Shown here: one piece after another, positions 56,800 through 64,000 of the stretch | Numbering within the stretch: position 1 is the first letter of the stretch | Layout: the number at the start of each line of letters is the position of its first letter | From: Thiohalobacter sp. IOR34 | GTDB lineage: Bacteria; Pseudomonadota; Gammaproteobacteria; Thiohalobacterales; Thiohalobacteraceae | Assembly: GCF_030406045.1 (NCBI RefSeq) | Contig: NZ_CP128988.1 | Location: 407,438 to 471,437, forward strand | Length of the DNA stretch: 64,000 nucleotides | Direction: 5' to 3' | The notes under the pieces: generated by a model | The model's input: only the letters and a program-made list of their open reading frames with translations | The model's database searches: none | Told to the model about the DNA's origin: nothing | Made by a program: the position numbers and the translations under genes

Positions 56800-57666
56800 C
56801 TACTCCGCCTCGCCGCGGCGTACCGCCTCCTTGTAGTCGCGGTAGAGGGCGTGCAGCCGGCGGTAGAGCGGGCCGGGCCGGCCGTCGCCGACCGGCTGGC
56901 CATCGAGACGGGTGACGGGCAGGATCTCCTTGGTCGAACTGGTCAGCCAGATCTCGTCGGCCTGGCGCAGGGCCTGCTCGCTGATCGGTGCCTCGCGGCA
57001 GGGCAGGCCGTGCTGCCGGGCCAGTTCCAGCACCAGGTCGCGGGTGATGCCGGGCAGCAGCAGGCGTCCGGTGGGCGGGGTGAGGATCTCGCCGCCGCTG
57101 ACGATGAACAGGTTGCTGGCCGCGCCCTCGGTGGCCTGGCCGTTGCGCAGTAGGATGGCCTCGGCGGCGCCGGCATCGATCGCCTGCTGACGCAGCAGCA
57201 CGTTGGGCAGCAGGGTGATGGCCTTGATGTGGCAGGACTGCCAGCGAATGTCGTCCAGGGTGATGGCCGCCACCCCCTGCGTGCTCAATTGCGGGTCCGG
57301 TTCCGGCAGCGGGCTGCTCATGGCGAACACCGTCGGCGTCAGGGCGCTGTCGGCGAAGGCATGGTCGCGGCGGCTCATCACGCCGCGGGTCACCTGCAGG
57401 TAGACCGACTGGTCGCCGTCCGTGTTGCCTGCCAGCAGGGTCTCGAGCACCCGGCGCCAGCCAGCCGCGTCCAGCGGTTCGGGGATGCGCACCGCCTGCA
57501 GGCTGTTGTTCAGGCGCTTCAGGTGATGCGCCAGCCGGAACAGCCGGCCGCCATAGGCCGGAATCACCTCGTAGACCCCGTCGCCGAACAGAAAGCCACG
57601 GTCCAGCACGGGTACGCAGGCCGCCTCGATGGGCAGGAATTCACCGTTGAGATAGACGTCGGTCAT
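56800..57666 (-). CDS. dat: D-amino-acid aminotransferase (class IV)
   Basis: 288 residues. Fold-type IV PLP enzyme; the PLP lysine lies in SCHIKAITLLPNVL, and RGFLFGDGVYEVIPAY and EGAASNLFIVSGGEI are characteristic. The dacA-dat-ybeD-lipB-lipA order is standard for gammaproteobacteria such as Pseudomonas and relatives and supports D-Ala/D-Glu transamination for peptidoglycan. A branched-chain aminotransferase role cannot be fully excluded. Confidence 0.88.
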   Translation of the reverse strand: MTDVYLNGEFLPIEAACVPVLDRGFLFGDGVYEVIPAYGGRLFRLAHHLKRLNNSLQAVRIPEPLDAAGWRRVLETLLAGNTDGDQSVYLQVTRGVMSRRDHAFADSALTPTVFAMSSPLPEPDPQLSTQGVAAITLDDIRWQSCHIKAITLLPNVLLRQQAIDAGAAEAILLRNGQATEGAASNLFIVSGGEILTPPTGRLLLPGITRDLVLELARQHGLPCREAPISEQALRQADEIWLTSSTKEILPVTRLDGQPVGDGRPGPLYRRLHALYRDYKEAVRRGEAE

Positions 57667-57674
57667 TGTTCAAT

Positions 57675-57784
57675 GATAGCCACGGAATCCACGGAAGACA
57701 CGGAAAAGTTGGTGTTTACGGCGCCGTGCGGAGCACGTGCGCCGCAATAAATAATTCCGTGTTTTCCGTGGATTCCGTGGCTAT
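57675..57784. repeat. Family E palindromic repeat (copy E4)
   Basis: ATAGCCACGGAATCCACGGA at 57676 and the inverse TCCGTGGATTCCGTGGCTAT at 57765 form a long stem enclosing a second hairpin (GGCGCCGTGCG/CACGTGCGCC). It lies between dacA and dat. Confidence 0.85.
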
Positions 57785-57806
57785 AGGGGCTTTCGTGGCC
57801 ACGGCC

Positions 57807-58952
57807 TCAGTTCTCGAAATACAGCATCGCCTCGTCCAGGGCGCGCTGCCAGAAGGAGCCCTCGGGGATGGATTCCAGCGCCACCAGCGGTTGCTCGGCG
57901 ACCAGCTCGTCGCCGAGGCGGATCTGCACGCTGCCGAGCGGCTGGCCGGCGCTGACCGGGGCGATGAGGGTGTTCGGCAGCCGCATGCCCGCCTGCAGCT
58001 CCTGATAGCGGCCGCGGGGGATGGTCACGTAGAGGGTCTCGGCCAGCCCCAGTGGCAGCTGTTCCCGGGCACCCTTCCAGACTCGCGCCTGGGTCAGGGG
58101 TGTGCCGGCGTCATACAGCTTGTGGGTCTCGAAGAAGCGGAAGCCGTAGTTGAGCAGCGCCTGGCTGGCATCGGCGCGGGCCTCCTCGCTCTTGGTGCCG
58201 AGCACCACGGAGATCAGGCGCATGCCATCGCGCAGGGCCGAGGTCACCAGGCAATAGCCGGCGGCATCGGTGTGCCCGGTCTTGATGCCGTCCACCGTGG
58301 GGTCGCGCCACAGCAGCTTGTTGCGGTTGTGCTGGGTGATGCCGTTGAAGGTGAAGCTCTTCTGCGAATACCAGGCGTAGTATTCGGGGAACTCGTGGAT
58401 CAGGGCCCGGGCGATGCGGGCGATGTCGCGGGCGGTGGTGTAGTGCTCGGGATCGGGCAGGCCGGTGGCGTTGCTGAAATGGCTGCCGGTCAGGCCCAGT
58501 TCCTCGGCATAGCGGTTCATGTAGTCGGCGAAGCTGTCCTCGCTGCCGGCCACGTGCTCGGCCAGGGCCACAGTGGCGTCGTTGCCGCTCTGCACGATCA
58601 TGCCCTTGATCAGGTCCTCCACCGAGACCTTCTTGCCGACCTCGATGAACATCCGCGAGCCGGGCATGCGCCAGGCCTTCTCGCTGACCGTGACCTGGTC
58701 CTCGAGGCGGATGCTGCCGGACTTCAGCTCCTTGAAGATGACGTAGGCGCTCATCATCTTGGTGATGCTGGCCGGTTCCATGCGCTGATCGGCGGCCTTC
58801 TCGGCCAGCACCCGTCCGCTCATGTGATCCTGCAGCAGGTAGCTCCTGGCGCCGACGGCCGGCGGCTTGGGAACCGGCAGCGGCGCGGCGCCGGCGGCGG
58901 TGGCGATGAGGGTGACGAGGAGGACACTCAGCTTCAGCAAAAGGTGCAGCAT
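57807..58952 (-). CDS. dacA: D-alanyl-D-alanine carboxypeptidase (PBP5/6 type)
   Basis: 381 residues from the ATG whose first base is 58952. Signal peptide (LLLKLSVLLVTLIATAAGA), then an S11 transpeptidase-like domain with SxxK in ASITKMM, SxN in QSGNDAT and KTG in GIKTGHTDA. A C-terminal PBP5 beta domain ends in an amphipathic helix (FWQRALDEAMLYFEN) that anchors it to the membrane. It trims the terminal D-Ala from peptidoglycan stems. Upstream in-frame extension rejected. Confidence 0.96.
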   Translation of the reverse strand: MLHLLLKLSVLLVTLIATAAGAAPLPVPKPPAVGARSYLLQDHMSGRVLAEKAADQRMEPASITKMMSAYVIFKELKSGSIRLEDQVTVSEKAWRMPGSRMFIEVGKKVSVEDLIKGMIVQSGNDATVALAEHVAGSEDSFADYMNRYAEELGLTGSHFSNATGLPDPEHYTTARDIARIARALIHEFPEYYAWYSQKSFTFNGITQHNRNKLLWRDPTVDGIKTGHTDAAGYCLVTSALRDGMRLISVVLGTKSEEARADASQALLNYGFRFFETHKLYDAGTPLTQARVWKGAREQLPLGLAETLYVTIPRGRYQELQAGMRLPNTLIAPVSAGQPLGSVQIRLGDELVAEQPLVALESIPEGSFWQRALDEAMLYFEN

Positions 58953-59084
58953 GTTCGGGTTCGATCCGGATGTGGGCGGGTGAGGCGCATTTTCCGCGCA
59001 TGGGCGGGGCTTTTCAACGCCAACCGGGGCTGGGCGAGGGATGGCCGGGCCGGGAGCCTGCCACCGCAGTAGTGACATGATCGT

Positions 59085-59098
59085 TCAAACAGGCCCTA
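59085..59098. repeat. Solo end related to element B
   Basis: The bases AAACAGGCCCTA match the right terminus of element B (TTAACAGGCCCTA) over 11 positions. The CTA at 59096-59098 is, on the minus strand, the TAG stop of rlpA. No partner end is nearby. Confidence 0.5.
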
Positions 59099-59917
59099 GT
59101 CGATCACCACGTGCGGGGATTCGATGCCGAGGTGGCTGAGGTTCTCGGCCATGCGGTCCGCTTCCTCGACACTGGCCAGGGGTCCGATGCGCACCCGGAA
59201 CACGGTCCGCTGGCGGTTCAGGCCGCGCAGGATGTGTACCGGCCGGGCCAGGGCGCCCAGCCGCTGGCGCAGCCGTTCGGCGTTGCTGCGGCTGCTGAAG
59301 GCGCCGACCTGCAGGTAGAGTTCGGCGCTGCCGTGGTGGACGGCTGCGCCGGCCGAGGCGCTGCGCAGCGGCGGCCGTGCCTCGGGTTCGCCCGGGGTGA
59401 TGGCCCGCACCTCGACCAGCCCGGTGCCCTTGCCGACGATGCCCAGCTTGCGGGCGGCGGCGTAGGACAGGTCGATCAGGCGGTTGTCGTGGAAGGGGCC
59501 GCGGTCGTTGATCTTGACCACCACCGAGCGGCCGTTGCGCAGATTGGTGACCCGCGCATAGGTCGGCAGCGGCAGGGTCTTGTGCGCAGCGGTCATGGCG
59601 TACATGTCGTAGGGCTCGCCGCTGGAGGTGCGGCGGCCGTGGAACTTGGTGCCGTACCAGGAGGCGATGCCGCGCTCGACGTAGCCACGGCTGCTGTGCC
59701 GGACGTAGTAGCGCTTGCCGCGCACCACATAGGAATCGGGATTGCCGTAGCGGCTGCGCGGTTCGTGGCGCGGCACGGCGTCGGGGATGCGGGATACATC
59801 GACGTAGCGGTCGGGGCCGCCGTCGCGGCTGACGAGACCGCCCCCGCTGCAGCCGGCGAGCCCAATGATCGTGGCCAGTGCCAGCAGGCCGCGACGCTGG
59901 TTGCTACCCCGCTTCAT
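59096..59917 (-). CDS. rlpA: Septal-ring lytic transglycosylase family lipoprotein RlpA
   Basis: 273 residues from the ATG whose first base is 59917. Lipobox LAGC near residue 20, a double-psi beta-barrel domain (GIASWYGTKFHGRRTSSGE and VKINDRGPFHDNRLIDLSYAAA) containing the catalytic Asp of NDRGPF, and a C-terminal SPOR domain (LYLQVGAFSSRSNAERL). It cleaves or binds denuded glycan at septa. The stop codon lies in a B-type repeat end. Part of the mrdA-rodA-mltB-rlpA-dacA run. Confidence 0.95.
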   Translation of the reverse strand: MKRGSNQRRGLLALATIIGLAGCSGGGLVSRDGGPDRYVDVSRIPDAVPRHEPRSRYGNPDSYVVRGKRYYVRHSSRGYVERGIASWYGTKFHGRRTSSGEPYDMYAMTAAHKTLPLPTYARVTNLRNGRSVVVKINDRGPFHDNRLIDLSYAAARKLGIVGKGTGLVEVRAITPGEPEARPPLRSASAGAAVHHGSAELYLQVGAFSSRSNAERLRQRLGALARPVHILRGLNRQRTVFRVRIGPLASVEEADRMAENLSHLGIESPHVVID

Positions 59918-59983
59918 GCAGGCATTATCGGCCAATTCAGCGCAAACCGGAACCGTGCCGGATTCCGCCGGCCCGGCCGACAC

Positions 59984-60982
59984 CTATTCCAGCGGCTCGC
60001 CGGCCGCGCGTGCCTCGCTGATGGCCTCGGCGAGCTGGTGTACGGCCATGGCGTAGAGGGGGCTGCGGTTGTAGCGGGTGATGACATGGAAGTTGTTGAA
60101 GACGGCCCAGTATTCCGGGGTCTTGCGGCCCTCCAGGGCGAGCAGGGCGACCTTCTCGCCGGCCGGTGGCTCGCCGTCCAGGCGGATGCCGAGGCCGGCC
60201 AGGCGCGTCACCGGCAGGCTGGGTTTCAGGCCCTTGTCCAGCAGCGGTTTCCAGGACTCGCCGCTGACCCGGGCGCGCAGCGCGACCGGCCCTCCCAGCT
60301 GCCAGCCGTGGCGGCGCAGGTAGTTGGCGACGCTGGCGATGATGTCGCGCCGGCTGTTCCACAGGTCGCGCTGCCCGTCGCCGTCGAAGTCCACGGCATA
60401 GCGCCGGTAGCTGCTGGGGATGAACTGGCCGTGGCCCATGGCGCCGGCATAGGAGCCGGTCGCCTTCAGCGGGTCCACCCCTTCCTCGCGTGCCAGCAAC
60501 AGGAACTGCTCCAGCTGGCCGCGGAAGAAATCGGCCCGCGGCGGGTAGTCGAAGCCCAGGGTGGCGAGGGCGTCCAGCACCCGGTAGCGCCCGGCGTGGC
60601 GGCCGTAGCGCGTTTCCACGCCGATGATGGCGACCACCAGCGCCGGGTCGACCGCCAGCGCCTCGCGCACCTGGTCGAGGATCCGCGCATTGCGGTTCCA
60701 GTAGTCGACGCCGCCCTCGATACGCGCCTGATTGACGAAGATCGGCCGGTACTGGTACCAGGGCTTGGCCTCGGCCGGGCGCGAGATGGCGTCGAGGATG
60801 CTCTGCTTGCGTCGTGCGGCATCGATCAGTGCCTGCACCTCTTGTCGATCGAGGCCGTGCTTCTCGACCATGAGCTGCACGAAACGCTGTGCCTCAGGCC
60901 GGTCGCTGTAGTCGCCGGCGGCGGCCGGGCCGGCGGTCAGCCACAGGCAGAGGGGGAGGAGTAGGGCAGCAAGGGGGTTCAT
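59984..60982 (-). CDS. mltB: Membrane-bound lytic murein transglycosylase B
   Basis: 332 residues. Signal peptide (AALLLPLCLWLTAGPAAA) without a lipobox, so likely periplasmic rather than a lipoprotein. The catalytic Glu is in IIGVETRYGRHAGRYRVLDA, and SYAGAMGHGQFIPSSY and DLWNSRRDIIASVANYL are family signatures. It cuts glycan strands producing anhydro-MurNAc, which can feed recycling through AmgK/MurU. Confidence 0.96.
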   Translation of the reverse strand: MNPLAALLLPLCLWLTAGPAAAGDYSDRPEAQRFVQLMVEKHGLDRQEVQALIDAARRKQSILDAISRPAEAKPWYQYRPIFVNQARIEGGVDYWNRNARILDQVREALAVDPALVVAIIGVETRYGRHAGRYRVLDALATLGFDYPPRADFFRGQLEQFLLLAREEGVDPLKATGSYAGAMGHGQFIPSSYRRYAVDFDGDGQRDLWNSRRDIIASVANYLRRHGWQLGGPVALRARVSGESWKPLLDKGLKPSLPVTRLAGLGIRLDGEPPAGEKVALLALEGRKTPEYWAVFNNFHVITRYNRSPLYAMAVHQLAEAISEARAAGEPLE

Positions 60983-60989
60983 GAGGCGC

Positions 60990-62105
60990 TCATCCCGGCA
61001 GGAGCTTGCGATGGGTGTGGATCGACATGAGGATACCGAAACCGGCCATCAGGGTCACCATGGAGGTGCCACCGTAGCTGATCAGCGGCAGCGGCAGGCC
61101 GACCACCGGCAGCAGGCCGCTGACCATGCCGGTGTTGACGATCAGGTAGACGAAGAAGGTCAGGGCCAGGCTGCCACCGAGCAGGCGGGTGAAGGTGTCC
61201 TGGGCCTGGGTGGCGATGTACAGGCTGCGCAGCACGATGAAGCTGTAGACCGCCAGCACCACCAGGATGCCGAGCAGGCCGAATTCCTCGCCGAGCACGG
61301 CGAAGATGAAGTCGGTGGAGCGCTCGGGCAGGAACTCCAGGTGGGCCTGGGTGCCGTTCAGCCAGCCCTTGCCGTACAGGCCGCCGGAACCGATGGCGAT
61401 CTTCGACTGGATGATGTGATAGCCGGCGCCCAGCGGGTCCTTCTCCGGATCGAGGAAGGTGAGCACCCGCTGGCGCTGGTAGTCGCGCATGAAATACCAG
61501 AGCAGCGGCAGGCCGGCGCCGGCGAGCAGCGCCAGGCCGCCCAGCAGCCGCCAGGAGATGCCGGCCAGGAAGAGCACGAAGAAGCCGGCGCTGGCGATCA
61601 GCAGCGAGGTGCCGAGGTCCGGCTGCTTGGCGATCAGCAGGGTCGGCAGCGCGATCAGCGCACCGCCGATGAGCAGGCGGCGGAAGTCGGGCGGCAGGCG
61701 GGCCTCGGCCAGGTACCAGGCGAGCATCATCGGCACCGTCAGCTTCATCATCTCCGACGGCTGGAAGCGCACCACCCCCAGGTCCAGCCAGCGCTGCGCT
61801 CCCTTGCCGACGTCGCCCATCACCAGCACCGCCAGCAGCAGCACGATACCGGCGCCAAACAGCCAGGGTGTCCAGCGCAGCAGCAGCGAGGGCGGTATCT
61901 GCGCCACCAGCAGCAGGGTGCCGAAGGCCAGGCCCAGGCGGACCAGCTGGCGTTCCACCAGCGCCTCGTTCTGCCCGGCCGCGCTGTAGAGGATGACCAG
62001 CCCGAAGCCGCACAGCACGATCAGGCCGAGCAGCAACGGGCCGTCCAGGTGGATGCGCTGCAGCCAGCTGCGGCGGGTGCCCGAGCCGGGGTTAATCAGT
62101 TCCAT
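60990..62105 (-). CDS. rodA: Rod shape-determining SEDS glycosyltransferase
   Basis: 371 residues from the ATG whose first base is 62105. Polytopic SEDS protein; WTPWLFGAGIVLLLAVLV and the FIFAVLGEEFGLLGILVVL loop are typical, and PLPLISYGGTSMVTLMAGFG near the C terminus is the SEDS signature. Polymerises peptidoglycan during elongation together with PBP2, whose gene overlaps it by 14 bases upstream. Confidence 0.97.
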   Translation of the reverse strand: MELINPGSGTRRSWLQRIHLDGPLLLGLIVLCGFGLVILYSAAGQNEALVERQLVRLGLAFGTLLLVAQIPPSLLLRWTPWLFGAGIVLLLAVLVMGDVGKGAQRWLDLGVVRFQPSEMMKLTVPMMLAWYLAEARLPPDFRRLLIGGALIALPTLLIAKQPDLGTSLLIASAGFFVLFLAGISWRLLGGLALLAGAGLPLLWYFMRDYQRQRVLTFLDPEKDPLGAGYHIIQSKIAIGSGGLYGKGWLNGTQAHLEFLPERSTDFIFAVLGEEFGLLGILVVLAVYSFIVLRSLYIATQAQDTFTRLLGGSLALTFFVYLIVNTGMVSGLLPVVGLPLPLISYGGTSMVTLMAGFGILMSIHTHRKLLPG

Positions 62106-63954
62106 CGGCCTGTCCCTCCCCGAAATAGGCGTCGAAGATGCGGCGTGCGATCGGTGCCGCCACGGCCGCTCCGGAGCCACCGTTCTCGACCACCACCGCC
62201 ACTGCCAGCCGCGGCTCATCGGCCGGGGCGAAGGCGACGAACAGGGCGTGGTCGTGGAGGCGCTTGGCAATCTTCTCCGCGTCGTATTTCTCCTCCTGGG
62301 CCAGTCCGAAGACCTGGGCGGTGCCGGTCTTGCCGGCGATCCGGTAGTCGATGCCCTGGCCGATGCGCCGTGCCGTGCCGCGGCGGCCGTGGACCACCTC
62401 GATCATGGCGTCGATGGCGGTCTCCCAGTTGTGCCGCTCGTGGATGGGGATCTGCCGCGGCGGGTCGAGATGGACCGGCTGCAGGCTGCCGTCGGCGGGT
62501 GGCTGCAGGGCGCGCACCACATGCGGCCGGTACAGCTTGCCGTAACTGCCGAGGGCGGCAGTGGCCACCGCGAGCTGCAGCGGTGTGGCGAGGTTGAAGC
62601 CCTGGCCGATTCCGCTGATCAGGGTCTCGCCAGGGAACCAGGGTTCGTTGCGGGTACGGCGCTTCCAGGCGCTGGAGGGCAGCAGGCCGCCCAGTTCGCC
62701 GACGATGTCGATGCCGGTCTTGGCGCCGAAACCGAACTGGGCCAGGAAGTCGTGCATGCGGTCGATGCCCAGCGAGCGGGCCAGGTCGTAGAAGTACACG
62801 TCACAGGACTGGCTGATGGCGCCGAGCAGGTCCACGGTGCCGTGACCGCCGCGTTTCCAGTCGCGGTATTTGTGTTCCTGGCCGGGCAGGCTGTAGTAGC
62901 CGGGACAGAAGGTGTGGCTGTGCGAGGTGGTGACGCCGAGTTCCAGGCCGGCCAGGCCGATGAAGGGCTTGAGCGTCGAGCCCGGCGGGTACTGGCCACG
63001 CAGGGCGCGGTTGAACAGCGGTCGGTCCGGGTCCGACTGCAGGGCCTGGTAGTCCCGGTATTCGATGCCCTTGACGAAGGGATTGGGGTCGTAGTTGGGC
63101 AGGCTGACCAGCGCCAGCACGGCGCCATTGCGTGGATCGATGGCGACCGCCGAACCGTTGTAGTCGCCAAAGGCCGCCTCGGCTGCCTGCTGCAGGCGGG
63201 CATCCAGGGTCAGGTAGAGGTTGCTGCCGGGTACCGGCGGCTGGCGTTCCAGCACCCGCAGGGTGCGGCCCTGGGCATTGGTCTCCACCTCGCGGTAGCC
63301 CACGGTGCCGTGCAGCACGTCTTCGTAGGTCTTCTCGATGCCCACCTTGCCGGTGTGGGTGGTACCGCGGTAGTTGGCCTCGTCGAGGGTCTGCAGGTCC
63401 TGCTCGTTGATGCGTCCGACATAGCCGATGACGTGGGCCGCTTCGCGGCCCAGCGGGTAGTGGCGGGAGAGGCCGGCGCGGATCTCGATGCCGGGAAAAC
63501 GGTGGCGGTTGCTGGCGAAGCGGGCCACCTCGTCGTCGCTGAGGTGCAGCCGCAGCGGCACCCCCTCGAAGGCGTGCATGCGCCGGCGCGCCTTCTCGAA
63601 GCGCTCCAGGTCGTAGGGACGGATCTCGACCAGTTCGCCCAGTTGCTGCAGGGTTGTGTCCATGTCCGCCACCTGTTCGGGGATCACCTCCAGCCGGTAG
63701 GAGGGCAGGTTCTCGGCCAGCAGGACGCCGTTGCGGTCGAAGATCAGGCCGCGGTTTGGGGGGATGGGTTCAAGCTTGATCCGGTTGTGCTCGGACAGCG
63801 TGCGGTAGTGCTCGTGGGCCACCACCTGCAGATAGACCAGGCGGCCGACCAGGGCCATCAGCAGCAGCGCCGCGCCGAGCAGGGCGGCGATGGCACGGCG
63901 CATGAACAGCCGGCTTTCCAGCAGGTTGTCCTTGATGGTGATGCGGCGGGCCAT
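62092..63954 (-). CDS. mrdA: Penicillin-binding protein 2
   Basis: 620 residues. One N-terminal helix (AALLGAALLLMALVGRLVYLQ), a pedestal domain and a class B transpeptidase domain with the active-site Ser in PPGSTLKPFIGL, the second motif in SQSCDVYFYDLA and KTG in IAGKTGTAQ. Works with RodA in lateral-wall synthesis. Its 3' end overlaps rodA. Upstream, 18 bases away, is the end of mreD. Confidence 0.97.
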   Translation of the reverse strand: MARRITIKDNLLESRLFMRRAIAALLGAALLLMALVGRLVYLQVVAHEHYRTLSEHNRIKLEPIPPNRGLIFDRNGVLLAENLPSYRLEVIPEQVADMDTTLQQLGELVEIRPYDLERFEKARRRMHAFEGVPLRLHLSDDEVARFASNRHRFPGIEIRAGLSRHYPLGREAAHVIGYVGRINEQDLQTLDEANYRGTTHTGKVGIEKTYEDVLHGTVGYREVETNAQGRTLRVLERQPPVPGSNLYLTLDARLQQAAEAAFGDYNGSAVAIDPRNGAVLALVSLPNYDPNPFVKGIEYRDYQALQSDPDRPLFNRALRGQYPPGSTLKPFIGLAGLELGVTTSHSHTFCPGYYSLPGQEHKYRDWKRGGHGTVDLLGAISQSCDVYFYDLARSLGIDRMHDFLAQFGFGAKTGIDIVGELGGLLPSSAWKRRTRNEPWFPGETLISGIGQGFNLATPLQLAVATAALGSYGKLYRPHVVRALQPPADGSLQPVHLDPPRQIPIHERHNWETAIDAMIEVVHGRRGTARRIGQGIDYRIAGKTGTAQVFGLAQEEKYDAEKIAKRLHDHALFVAFAPADEPRLAVAVVVENGGSGAAVAAPIARRIFDAYFGEGQADGTD

Positions 63955-63972
63955 GGCGCGGGGCGGCGGACC

Positions 63973-64000
63973 CTAGCTGACCCGGAAGCCGCGGCGCAAG
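63973..64000 (-). CDS. mreD: Probable mreD C-terminal end (truncated by window edge)
   Basis: Only the last eight codons and stop are visible (LRRGFRVS then TAG). The assignment rests on the position directly upstream of mrdA-rodA, where mreD normally lies, and on the basic C terminus common in MreD. Too short for a firm call. Confidence 0.4.

Overview
This is a high-GC chromosomal window from a gammaproteobacterium. The order zapB-like gene, ygfB, pepP, ubiH, ubiI, glycine riboswitch, gcvTHP is the enterobacterial and pseudomonad order. The lptD-surA-ksgA, apaG-apaH, lgt-thyA-folA and mrdA-rodA-mltB-rlpA-dacA-dat-ybeD-lipB-lipA blocks are also gammaproteobacterial. A SoxX-SoxA type cytochrome, split glycine decarboxylase subunits (GcvPA/GcvPB) and many interspersed palindromes suggest a sulfur-oxidising Chromatiales or Ectothiorhodospirales type organism. 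That taxonomic call is inference.

Layout. 0-10 kb: ubiquinone hydroxylases, then the riboswitch-controlled glycine cleavage operon, which carries an internally deleted thiol peroxidase gene between gcvPA and gcvPB, then dgkA. 10-14.3 kb: PfkB kinase, small lipoprotein, YqhA, YyaL. 14.4-24.8 kb: GT2/DedA/GT39 envelope-glycan module, rlmI, lgt-thyA-folA, and a GT4 plus glucan-debranching pair. 25-35 kb (mostly minus strand): apaH, apaG, glk, pgl, uspA, ksgA, surA, lptD. pdxA is absent between surA and ksgA, and a 4 kb block separates ksgA from apaG. 35-48 kb: RND efflux pair, amgK, a c-di-GMP block (solute-binding protein plus diguanylate cyclase, DUF2892 protein, GGDEF-EAL protein), then murU and a GCS2-type ligase. 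amgK and murU act in one peptidoglycan-recycling pathway but are split by the c-di-GMP block. 48-54 kb: K+ channel, peroxiredoxin, M14 amidohydrolase, GT-B glycosyltransferase, fused SoxXA. 54.7-64 kb (minus strand): lipoate synthesis (which supplies GcvH) and the cell-elongation and peptidoglycan cluster.

The most unusual content is between the genes. At least six repeat families occur. (1-3) Three elements of 261-289 bp (called A, B and C here; C twice, one mismatch seen) share no obvious overall sequence but share one architecture: TA-flanked perfect 28-34 bp terminal inverted repeats enclosing two long hairpin arms, a predicted three-way-junction fold. (4) A ~250 bp family (D) has TAGCCCGGATATTGCACC-type ends and sits at CTAG-like sites. 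(5) GTAG-headed REP sequences occur in alternating orientation, with no RAYT gene in view. (6) CACGAAA/CACGGAA-rich long palindromes (E). Several element ends supply the stop codon of the adjacent gene. No transposase, CRISPR array, tRNA or rRNA was seen.
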